Made by a program: the position numbers and the translations under genes. 64,000 nt of DNA from Maricaulis maris. GTDB taxonomy: Bacteria; Pseudomonadota; Alphaproteobacteria; Caulobacterales; Maricaulaceae. The stretch spans positions 248,001-312,000 of the forward strand of contig NZ_AP027270.1 of the NCBI RefSeq assembly GCF_036322705.1, given 5' to 3'. Below are positions 42,069 to 52,114 of this stretch, piece by piece (the stretch's first letter is position 1; every line of letters begins with the position of its first letter). Under the pieces are notes generated by a model, which saw only the letters and a program-made list of their open reading frames with translations, made no database searches and was not told where the DNA came from.

Positions 42069-42766
42069 CAGACGCTGACACCGAAGATCAACCCGACAGC
42101 GGCGGTCGCGGCCATGGCGAGCGCGCCCCAGAGGGTGACGCGTAGCGCGCCCTTGACGATATCGGCGCCGCCGGCGGACGCACCAAGCCCGCCAAGGGTC
42201 GCCAGGGCGAGAAGCGTGGTCAGGGCAACGAGCAGGATGATGACGGTCGGTGCTGCCAGCCAGGCCACCACAAGCGGGACCGTCGCGCCCACCGCAAAGG
42301 TCGCGGCCGAGACCAGTGCGGCCTGAACCGGGCGCGCGGTGACGGTTTCCGAAATCCCTAGCTCGTCACGGGCATGAGCGCCCAGCGCGTCGATATCGGT
42401 GAGCTGTGTCGCGACCTGCCTCGCGAGGTCGGCATCCAGACCCCGGGCAACATAAATACCGGTCAATTCATCCAGCTCGGCGCCCGGCGAAGCTCTCAGT
42501 TCGGCGGTTTCCTTGGCCAGGTCGGCCGCTTCCGCATCGGTTTGCGAACTGACCGAGACGTACTCGCCTGCCGCCATCGACATCGAGCCGGCGACCAGTC
42601 CGGCCAGTCCGGCGATCAGGACCCCGGTCTGGGTTGTTCCGGCTGCCGCCACGCCGATGATCAGGCTGGCCGTTGAGACGATCCCGTCATTGGCGCCCAG
42701 CACGGCGGCGCGAAGCCAGCCGATGCGATGGACCTTGTGCCGTTCCGCATGGGGAAGTCTGCTCAT
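42068..42766 (-). CDS. VIT1/CCC1-family iron/manganese transporter
   Basis: 232 residues. The segment GWLRAAVLGANDGIVSTASLIIGVAAAG is the family N-terminal helix, with GSMSMAAGEYVSVSSQTDAE as second motif, then a cytosolic helical metal-binding segment (EELTGIYVARGLDADLARQVA-like) and three more TM helices. These carriers export or sequester Fe2+/Mn2+. It is the first gene of an operon with cbpA and cbpM; AGGA precedes the ATG. The leader on its 5' side holds a CCCGCGG/CCGCGGG hairpin. Coupling of metal export and chaperone genes suggests a stress-linked role, which is inference. Confidence 0.88.
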   Translation of the reverse strand: MSRLPHAERHKVHRIGWLRAAVLGANDGIVSTASLIIGVAAAGTTQTGVLIAGLAGLVAGSMSMAAGEYVSVSSQTDAEAADLAKETAELRASPGAELDELTGIYVARGLDADLARQVATQLTDIDALGAHARDELGISETVTARPVQAALVSAATFAVGATVPLVVAWLAAPTVIILLVALTTLLALATLGGLGASAGGADIVKGALRVTLWGALAMAATAAVGLIFGVSV

Positions 42767-42987
42767 AGCGGGGTTCCTGCGGCTTGCGACCCGGGAGCAG
42801 GCTTGCCCCGGGCTGGCCAGACCGGCCGCCCGCGGATTTCCGCCGCGGGAGCGGCAAGGCTGTCAAGCCGACTACCTTCCTGCCGCCATCATAGCGTGTC
42901 CTGTCCCTCGAGAGAACGGCGATTGTTAAGTATCGGGGGCTGATCGGCGGACCCGGCGACCGGCCCCGTGGCGCAACGACCCGCTGC

Positions 42988-44076
42988 TCAGGCGTCGGCC
43001 TGCAGCCACTCGCCGGCCAGCCAGAGGCGGTCCTGTCCGAACGCCATCCGGTCGCCGACCTTGAAGGTCGGCACACCCCAATGCCCCCCCGCAAACAGGT
43101 CGAGCCGGTTGGCCTCGACGATGTCGCGCCAGTCTTCCCTGGCGAGGTCCGCTTCAGCCTCGGTCCAGTCAACGCCCGCCCGGTCGCAAATCCGGCGCAG
43201 CCCCGCATCGCCAACGGCGTTCACACCCTCGGCCCAGACGGCTGTCATGAAAGCCTGCAGGAAAGTCTTGCCGCGGCCGCGCTCAATCTCCCCGATCAGG
43301 ATGGCCAGGCCGCGCTCGACACCCTTGCCGACCGGATCCGCAATCTTGCCGAACGGCAGGCCATAGCGCTCCGCCTCGCGCTTGCAATCGCGCACGATGT
43401 AGAAACGCTTCGTGGCTGGAACGGGCAGGGACCGCATCACCATTGGCAGGACGGGGCGCAGGGTCAGCCGGGCGTTCCAGCCCTCGGCCAGATCAAACAT
43501 GCGCATCGCGGCGAGATAGCTGTAGGGGCTGCGCAGGGAGAGAAAGACCTCCAGCGAGCCACCGGCCGCGTGATCCGGTTCTGCAATCGGGGCGAAAATC
43601 AAATCGTCCCCGCTGCCAAGACGGCGTTCGAGATGGTGCAGGCGGTCAAGGGCCCAATACCATTCGCCCTCGAACCAGGTCATCGCTGAGCCGTAATGGC
43701 CGAGCCTGGCCCGCAGCGCGTCTCCATGTGCCGGGGCGCTCATCGCCGGCAGGTCGTGCTCGCCAGGATCCAGCTGGTAGGCCTCGGCCAGATAGCGGGC
43801 ATCCTCGAGTGACCAGGCCGCCAGCTTTTCCGGTTCCGGTGCAGCAGACCGCTCGGGCGGGCTGACCTCATGCCAGATGATCTTGACGTCATAACGCTCG
43901 GCGAGACGCGGCAGGGCCTGTACCAGAAGCTGCGAATAGGCCTCATCGCGCTGGATGAAGGTATGCAGGGTCCGCGGCTTCCCCGACAGACGTCTCTGCA
44001 AGGCGTGGCGGCCCCTGCCCAGGCTGCGCAGGGTCGGGCTGGTCAGAATTTGCGGGGCGAGGGTTTTCAGGCTCAT
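42988..44076 (-). CDS. 2-hydroxychromene-2-carboxylate isomerase / DsbA-family protein
   Basis: 362 residues. The segment SLEVFLSLRSPYSYLAAMRMFDLA fits the S-x-x-SPY-SY start of the HCCA-isomerase/GST-kappa thioredoxin fold, with the catalytic Ser in place of CxxC. GVPTFKVGDRMAFGQDRL is the family C-terminal signature (GVPTF...FGQDR). The protein is about 160 residues longer than usual at the N-terminus, where a second, more degenerate thioredoxin-like half (HTFIQRDEAYSQLLVQALPRLAERYDVKIIWHEV) can be seen. It therefore looks like a tandem DsbA-fold. Its stop side is free; its start overlaps the DUF1330 gene. Substrate unknown, probably glutathione-dependent detoxification. Confidence 0.8.
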   Translation of the reverse strand: MSLKTLAPQILTSPTLRSLGRGRHALQRRLSGKPRTLHTFIQRDEAYSQLLVQALPRLAERYDVKIIWHEVSPPERSAAPEPEKLAAWSLEDARYLAEAYQLDPGEHDLPAMSAPAHGDALRARLGHYGSAMTWFEGEWYWALDRLHHLERRLGSGDDLIFAPIAEPDHAAGGSLEVFLSLRSPYSYLAAMRMFDLAEGWNARLTLRPVLPMVMRSLPVPATKRFYIVRDCKREAERYGLPFGKIADPVGKGVERGLAILIGEIERGRGKTFLQAFMTAVWAEGVNAVGDAGLRRICDRAGVDWTEAEADLAREDWRDIVEANRLDLFAGGHWGVPTFKVGDRMAFGQDRLWLAGEWLQADA

Positions 44077-44495
44077 CCGATGAAGGTGTCCTTGGCAAAG
44101 CAGGGGATCAGGAGCTGACCGGCCAGCCCGGCCTTGCGATGCACGGCGAGCGCCTGATACTCCGGCGTCATGGCCAGGTTGGGGAGGGTCTGTGAAGACG
44201 GGTAGGTCATGATGGCGACCATGTCCCAGCCCTCCTCCGCCTCTCCCACGAGGAAGGTCGACGGCAGGGCGGAGAACTTGAGTGTGCCGCCAGCCTGCTC
44301 GACCAGTCGGGTCACAGGGCCGCCATACCGCATATAGGCCTCGGCACCGGACATGTCGGCGTCCCGACCGTCTGGGTAGGTCGCCTTTTCCTTGAATTTC
44401 AGCAAGTTCAACATGTTGACCGGTCCGTCACCGGCGCGCGCCAGAAAGGCGGCCAGCTGGGCCTCTGTCGGCTCAATCGCGTTTGAAATCCGCAT
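44073..44495 (-). CDS. DUF1330 family protein
   Basis: 140 residues. A ferredoxin-like alpha/beta-barrel fold protein of the DUF1330 type: VNMLNLLKFKEKA, AYMRYGGPVTRLVEQAGG, and MVAIMTYPSSQTLPNLAMTPEYQALAVHRKAGL match the usual pattern (FxDxxAAxxWxxxPEYQ). It starts the two-gene operon with the HCCA-isomerase-like protein (four-base overlap). Biochemical function of the family is not established. Confidence 0.82.
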   Translation of the reverse strand: MRISNAIEPTEAQLAAFLARAGDGPVNMLNLLKFKEKATYPDGRDADMSGAEAYMRYGGPVTRLVEQAGGTLKFSALPSTFLVGEAEEGWDMVAIMTYPSSQTLPNLAMTPEYQALAVHRKAGLAGQLLIPCFAKDTFIG

Positions 44496-44701
44496 CTCAT
44501 CTCCCCCGTTTGTGCGGCCACACTAGGCGGAGTGAACGGTGTTCGCCAAGGGCCATCCGTTCGCTATCCACGTCGGAACATCGGTTTCCGCATGGAGCCT
44601 TGGAATGGCCCTCGGCTTGTGGTCATTTCGAGTTGCCGTTACATCGGTGGTTTGAAAGCTGATCTGGGCTCATCCGGTCGCTTTGCGTTTTGGAGGTGCC
44701 T

Positions 44702-46936
44702 GTGCGGGTCGGTTTTGTTGTGAGTGCATTTGTGTGTCTGGCGGGCAGCGCGGTCGCGCAGTCGTCTGCTGATCGGGTTTTCCCCGGCAGTGTCACCGAA
44801 GCGGCGCCCCGCTCGGTCTCCGAGATCACGCTGGAAGCCGGCCAGCTCGTCACCCTCACCACCGCCTCGGTCGATGGCCTCGATACGATTCTGACGCTGG
44901 TCGGCCCCGACGGTCAGACCCTGGCGGAGAACGATGATCGCGAGCCGGGTATCCTGACCTCGCAGATCATTCACATGGCGACGACAAGCGGGCGCTACAT
45001 GGCGGTCGTGACCGGCTATGGTGGCGCTACGGGTGATTATGAACTGACGGTCCGGGATGGGGTCGATTTCGGTCTGTCCTGGGAATCCTCGGTGATCCAG
45101 GAACAGGTCATGTCGCTCAATGCGCGCCGGACCAGTGAGCGCTTTCCGGTGGACCTGTCTGCTGACGATATTCTTGTCACGACAACCTTCGCCCTGACCG
45201 AGGATCTCGATACCACGCTCACCCTGCTCGACGACGCCGGTACGGTGTTGGCGCAAAATGATGATCGCGGCGATGGCAGCCTCAACTCGCAGCTTGTCTT
45301 CCAGCCTGACGCGGCCGGACGTTTCTTCGTTGAGGTCGGCACCTATGGCGGGAGTGGCACGGGCGATCTGATGCTGTCCCTGGCTCTCGATCCGAATGCG
45401 GACGTGCCCTTTGACTTCACCACCATCGAACGTGAGCCGTTTGCTCGGCATGAGGGTACCCTCGACAATCGCCAGAGCGAGTACACCTTCGAGATCGACC
45501 TGGCCGCGGGGCAGACCCTGCTCGCGGTGGCCGACGCGACCAGCGGTGATCTCGATCCCGTCCTGCGTCTGGTCGGAGCCGACGGTTATCCGGTCGCCCT
45601 CAATGATGATCGCGGCGACGGATCGCTGAACTCGGCGATTGCCTTCACCGCGCCTCAAGCCGGCCGCTACACGCTCGAACTGCAGCGCTATCGCAGTGGC
45701 GAAAGCAGTGGCGAGTTCGTTCTGGAGCTCTCTCATGTCGACGCCTCGGTGGTCGATACGCTCCAGGGGCTGCTGGAGAACCGGGTCACGCTGAGCGGGC
45801 CGGAACTGACGATCGAGACGGAAGATTTCCGTGTTCACTACACGCTTGAAGGCGTTGATGCGTCGTCGACCGCCTATGCGCAGTCTGTCGGTGAAGCGCT
45901 GCAGGAAATGCTCGACGTCCAGGTGTCCCGGATCGGCTGGGCGGAGCCCATTCGCGACGATGATGGCCGCTACCGTGCCTATGTCGCTGATGCTGACGGG
46001 TCGATGGGTGTCACCTATCCGGTGCAGATCGTGTTCGACAATGTCAATACGACCGACGTCCACGAGGCCTCGGCGGCGCGCACCGTCTTCGTGATCGACA
46101 ATGATTTTGTCGGCATGGGCAAGGAAGCGCCTGTACATGCCCTGATGCGGGCCACGGCGACCCACGAGTTCAACCATGTCGTCCAGTTCGGCTATGACAG
46201 CGAGGAGGGCCTCGACTGGCTTTATGAAGCGACTGCCTCCTGGACCGAGACGACCACAGTCGGCGGCGACCAGGATGCGACGGACTATGTCGCGACCGAC
46301 TTTGACGCTCCGGAAATTTGCTGGACGACCAGCGAGAGCGGCTTTGACTATTCCCAGTGGACGCTGCTGCAATCCATGGCGGACAGCTATGGCGAAGGCA
46401 TCGTCGTCGATATCTGGGAGAATTCGGTCGAGCTCGACGGGTTCGAGACTCTCGCCGCGACGCTGGAAACCGTCGGCACGACCATCCCGGACGTGATCCA
46501 GCGCTGGCGGGCCCAGAATTTCGCGCTCGCTTATGACTTGGCCCCGCTGTTCAACAGCACGGTGCGGGTGCATCACACCCTCGATTCCGAACGCGGCTGG
46601 ATGGCCAAGGGTGGGCTCGAGCAGCTCGGCGCGAACTACATCACGGTCGGTCTTGACGGGCGCTACCAGTTTTCCCTGAGGGGGGATGACGGGCTGGAAT
46701 TACTCGCTCTTGCCCAGAATGGTGACGAAGTGCTTGTCATCCCGCTGGGGCGTGGCGGGAGTGTCGATACGCGGGCCTATGAGCATGTCGCCCTGATGGT
46801 GTTCAACCGCACCATGCCGGAAGCGCCTGGCGTGTGCAGTGATGTCGGCTATTCGATCGATGTTGCCCCGGCAGGTGGGGCCCTTGCGGCGCCGGCCTAC
46901 AGCTTCAGTGCCGAACATTTCACGCCGCCAACCTAG
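44702..46936 (+). CDS. Secreted PPC-domain protein with HExxH putative metalloprotease domain
   Basis: 744 residues from GTG 44702, preceded by GGAGG. Signal peptide RVGFVVSAFVCLAGSAVAQ. Three bacterial pre-peptidase C-terminal (PPC)-like beta-domains follow in the first half, each with a DTILTLVGPDGQTLAENDDR, DTTLTLLDDAGTVLAQNDDR or DPVLRLVGADGYPVALNDDR type calcium-like motif. Around residues 480-500 ATATHEFNHVVQFGY provides an HExxH zinc motif, and ASWTETT further on may supply a third ligand Glu (gluzincin-like). PPC domains normally sit at the other end of peptidases, so the order is reversed here. It probably degrades extracellular protein. Confidence 0.75.
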   Translation: MRVGFVVSAFVCLAGSAVAQSSADRVFPGSVTEAAPRSVSEITLEAGQLVTLTTASVDGLDTILTLVGPDGQTLAENDDREPGILTSQIIHMATTSGRYMAVVTGYGGATGDYELTVRDGVDFGLSWESSVIQEQVMSLNARRTSERFPVDLSADDILVTTTFALTEDLDTTLTLLDDAGTVLAQNDDRGDGSLNSQLVFQPDAAGRFFVEVGTYGGSGTGDLMLSLALDPNADVPFDFTTIEREPFARHEGTLDNRQSEYTFEIDLAAGQTLLAVADATSGDLDPVLRLVGADGYPVALNDDRGDGSLNSAIAFTAPQAGRYTLELQRYRSGESSGEFVLELSHVDASVVDTLQGLLENRVTLSGPELTIETEDFRVHYTLEGVDASSTAYAQSVGEALQEMLDVQVSRIGWAEPIRDDDGRYRAYVADADGSMGVTYPVQIVFDNVNTTDVHEASAARTVFVIDNDFVGMGKEAPVHALMRATATHEFNHVVQFGYDSEEGLDWLYEATASWTETTTVGGDQDATDYVATDFDAPEICWTTSESGFDYSQWTLLQSMADSYGEGIVVDIWENSVELDGFETLAATLETVGTTIPDVIQRWRAQNFALAYDLAPLFNSTVRVHHTLDSERGWMAKGGLEQLGANYITVGLDGRYQFSLRGDDGLELLALAQNGDEVLVIPLGRGGSVDTRAYEHVALMVFNRTMPEAPGVCSDVGYSIDVAPAGGALAAPAYSFSAEHFTPPT

Positions 46937-46965
46937 GCCGGGCGGTCAGTGATCAGACAAAAAGA

Positions 46966-46991
46966 GGGGGCGGCTCGCAGGAGCCGCCCCC
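46966..46991. terminator. Bidirectional intrinsic terminator between the PPC protein gene and katG
   Basis: An 11-base perfect stem (GGGGGCGGCTC / GAGCCGCCCCC) with a GCAG loop. TTT follows on the plus strand, and a run of five T (CTCTTTTTG) follows on the minus strand, so it ends both converging transcripts. Confidence 0.88.
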
Positions 46992-47030
46992 TTTCATTGT
47001 ATCGGATCTGTCAGCGCTCGGGCTGGCTGA

Positions 47031-49325
<2,295 letters not shown>

Positions 49326-49441
49326 TCATTGTGGTGCCGCCATCAGTACAGCGTCGTCCTGTACGCCAGCGGGCAAGGGCCGGCAGGGCAGGAGCCGTCT
49401 GGCCTCCTCCCTGCCGACGTCGCCGGTTCAGCTCCGCAGGC

Positions 49442-51535
49442 CTATCCCGCGATGCTGAGGCGCAGGAAAGCGCCGCGTCCGCTACCGGGCAGGCGCTCCC
49501 CGACAGGAACGTCGCCGAAGCTGTTCCGGTTGAAGCCGGACAAATGGTCCTGATAGGCCTCGTCGAGGAGGTTCTCCACACCGAGCGAGAGCCTGACCCC
49601 GTCGCGGACCTGCCAGTCGCCATAGGCGGTGAGGACGACATAGCCATCGGTCGCCGTCTCCGAGTTCGTCGCAGACAGCCTGTCCTGTTCGGCGACGGCG
49701 CGGGCCTCGAGGGTCGCCGACCAGACGCTGGCGTCCCAGGTCAGGCCCAGCTGCAGGCTCGGCGGGGCTATGCGGTAGAGATTGTCATCAATGTCGCGAC
49801 GCTCCCCGCGGACATAGTTGAGCACGCCATCGATCCGCAGCGGCCCGTCAAGGTCATAGCCGCCGTCGAGGTCAAACCCGTAGAGGCGGGCATCGGTATT
49901 GCGCCACAGGAGCGGGGTCGGATCGCCATTCATGCCGGCGATCATTTCCACCGGTGTGTCAAGGATGCCCGGTGTGGCGTCGAAGGGCGTGCCCTGGATG
50001 TAATTGTCGACCTGGCGATAATAGAGCGTCGGCCGCAGATAGGCGCGTGCGCTGGCATAGTCGAAGCCGATCTCCGTGATCCACGCCGTCTCCGGCTCGA
50101 GTGCGAGGTCGCCGACATAGATATTGCCGTCCGCGAGGCCGCCGCTGGCGCTGATCGGCAGCCAGCCATAGCGCTGGATATAGCCGGGCACCTGCTGCTT
50201 GCGGGCGAGCGTGGCACGCCAGGACAGGTGATTGCGAACCGGGGTCCAGACCCTTGCCACGGCATCGACGGTCAGCTCATCGCCCGACCGGTCGGCTGCG
50301 TTGAAGGCGTTGGCCAGCATGCGCGGAGCCATCGGCAGGGCGCTGCCGAGCACAGCGGTGCCAGCGTCGTGGCGGTTCTGGTCGACACGAAGCCCGACTT
50401 GCGACTGCACCGGGCCAAGCGGTCCTGTCCATTCGATGAAGGCGCCCGTTCGCTCCAGACGAATGTCGGGGAAGGGCGTGACGATGAAATCGGCATTGGC
50501 GGGATTGGTGATGGAGACATGGTGATCCACCGTCTCCGTGTCGACTCCGAACTCGACGCGGCCCCCCCAGGCCTCCAGACCGAGCGCGATCTCGCCGCCG
50601 CGCGTTGTGGCGTCGGCAAGGCTGGCGCGTGTCTGTATCGCTGCCGGAGACGGACGCAGGCTGAAATTATCCATCAGATGCGCCACGTCGGTGACATGAA
50701 CGGAGGCATCAAGATGGATGGCTCCGAAGTCGTGAGCGTAGGCGAGGCGGGCGAAATCGGTGTCGAAATACTGGATGTCCATCGGGAAGGGGGGATTGCC
50801 GGACGGCCCGGTATTCTGGCGCCGCAGGTCAAGCGAAACCTCGCCGAGCGTGGTCCGGGCTCCGGCCGAGAGACCGAAGACGCCGCGCTCAAACCCGGTT
50901 CCGCCGATGACGCCATCGGCAAATCCGGTATCGCTGCCCTCTTCCCAGGCACCCAGCAGGTTGACGCGCCAGTCGGCGCTTGCGGCGCCCACCACACCGC
51001 CGACCGACAGGCTGTCATTCACGCTGCGCCCGCCGACGGTGAGGTCATGGTGAAGCGCGGTATCACCGGTCTCGCCGAAGCCGATCCGCTTGAACACTGC
51101 GTCGGCGCCACCAGCGAGGCCTGGACCCGCCGAGACCGGGCTGACACCGCGATCGATGATGACGGCCTGCACCAGCGGCGCTGGCGCGTAATGGAAAACC
51201 GGGTCCATCAGGTTGGGACCGCCAGAGGCGAAGCGCTGGCCATCCACACGCAAATTCAGTCTTTCCCCGAACAGGCCGCGATACTGCATCTGGCCTGACA
51301 GCTCGCCATTGCCGATGCGGGCAGCGCCCGGGATGCGGGCTGTCAGCAAGGTGATGTCACTGCCGAGCAGGGGCGCGGCGTCGGGCGTGACAGCCTGGTG
51401 AGCGGGGGAGTCGAGGCGGGAGCCCGCGACAATGATCACATCCTGCAGGGCAGGGTCGGTTTCCTGAGCCAGAGCAGGGGATGCCATGGCGATCAGGGCC
51501 ACTCCGGACAGGAGCGGGGACAAGTACTGGGTCAT
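49442..51535 (-). CDS. TonB-dependent receptor, OprC/NosA-like, probable copper receptor
   Basis: 697 residues with signal peptide ending ASPALAQ, plug domain beginning DVIIVAGSRLDSPAHQ, and a barrel ending GAFLRLSIAG. In the plug, the run LMDPVFHYAPAPLVQAVIIDRGVSPVSAGPGLAGG resembles the plug of OprC/NosA receptors, which take up copper. The upstream neighbour is a DUF2946 protein with a CxxC motif, a family often found next to such receptors. Both point to copper acquisition. Iron uptake remains possible. The start is well placed for a co-transcript with the upstream gene (86-base gap). Confidence 0.78.
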   Translation of the reverse strand: MTQYLSPLLSGVALIAMASPALAQETDPALQDVIIVAGSRLDSPAHQAVTPDAAPLLGSDITLLTARIPGAARIGNGELSGQMQYRGLFGERLNLRVDGQRFASGGPNLMDPVFHYAPAPLVQAVIIDRGVSPVSAGPGLAGGADAVFKRIGFGETGDTALHHDLTVGGRSVNDSLSVGGVVGAASADWRVNLLGAWEEGSDTGFADGVIGGTGFERGVFGLSAGARTTLGEVSLDLRRQNTGPSGNPPFPMDIQYFDTDFARLAYAHDFGAIHLDASVHVTDVAHLMDNFSLRPSPAAIQTRASLADATTRGGEIALGLEAWGGRVEFGVDTETVDHHVSITNPANADFIVTPFPDIRLERTGAFIEWTGPLGPVQSQVGLRVDQNRHDAGTAVLGSALPMAPRMLANAFNAADRSGDELTVDAVARVWTPVRNHLSWRATLARKQQVPGYIQRYGWLPISASGGLADGNIYVGDLALEPETAWITEIGFDYASARAYLRPTLYYRQVDNYIQGTPFDATPGILDTPVEMIAGMNGDPTPLLWRNTDARLYGFDLDGGYDLDGPLRIDGVLNYVRGERRDIDDNLYRIAPPSLQLGLTWDASVWSATLEARAVAEQDRLSATNSETATDGYVVLTAYGDWQVRDGVRLSLGVENLLDEAYQDHLSGFNRNSFGDVPVGERLPGSGRGAFLRLSIAG

Positions 51536-51621
51536 GTTTTCAATCTCTCATACGGCCTTGCAAGGCGCGTCGGGCCAAGCCCGTCTGGCTCCGCGCGAGG
51601 CGGAACCGGTTTGATCTGACA

Positions 51622-52020
51622 TCAGATGAGAGCAGGTGGGCCGCGGGAGCCGAGCGGCGGACCGCGCGGCGTTTGGGGCCGGGTGGTTTCGCGGCGGGTG
51701 TCGTAGGTGGACGGGGTCAGCGGCCACACGGGCAGTGTCAGGACGGGGGCGACCAGGGCCGGGCCGTGCGAGACCGCACAGAGCGGGCAGTGATCACTGG
51801 TCTGGGACGGCGTGTCGGGTGTTTCCAGAAGCTCGGCCAGAATGTCGGCATTGGCCGCGGATTCGGGGTCGAGCCTGGTCTGGCCCGGCCCGCACATCAG
51901 TCCCGCCAGATCAACGCCGCGTGCCTCGGCGAGCGCCATCGTGCCGGGCAGCAGGAGTTGCTGCAGCAAGGCAAGCGCGGTCACCAGTGTGGCGAGGCTA
52001 TGAGCGCGTTTCGATCTCAT
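51622..52020 (-). CDS. DUF2946-family small exported protein
   Basis: 132 residues with an N-terminal hydrophobic segment (SLATLVTALALLQQLLLPGTMALA) acting as signal or anchor. The central motif DHCPLCAVSHGPAL fits the conserved HCPxC pattern of DUF2946 proteins and could bind a metal through its two cysteines and flanking His. The C-terminal tail is Pro/Arg/Thr-rich. It precedes the OprC-like TBDR, so it probably takes part in copper handling in the envelope. Role inferred from context. Confidence 0.75.
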   Translation of the reverse strand: MRSKRAHSLATLVTALALLQQLLLPGTMALAEARGVDLAGLMCGPGQTRLDPESAANADILAELLETPDTPSQTSDHCPLCAVSHGPALVAPVLTLPVWPLTPSTYDTRRETTRPQTPRGPPLGSRGPPALI

Positions 52021-52114
52021 CCTGCGGCTTTAGAGCCTTTCGCGGCACTTCGCAGCTGGCAATTGGTCGCAGTCAGGGCAAATCCCCCGTTTCGAGGGCG
52101 CCAGTCCGAGGCCG

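Noticed and set aside
44639-46576. 645-codon minus-strand open frame opposite the PPC protein gene
   Set aside because: Composition and repeats are the mirror of the plus-strand PPC repeats, and no ribosome binding site or family motif is present.
49331-51298. 655-codon plus-strand open frame opposite the OprC-like receptor
   Set aside because: The minus strand encodes a complete TBDR with signal peptide; this frame has no recognisable domain.
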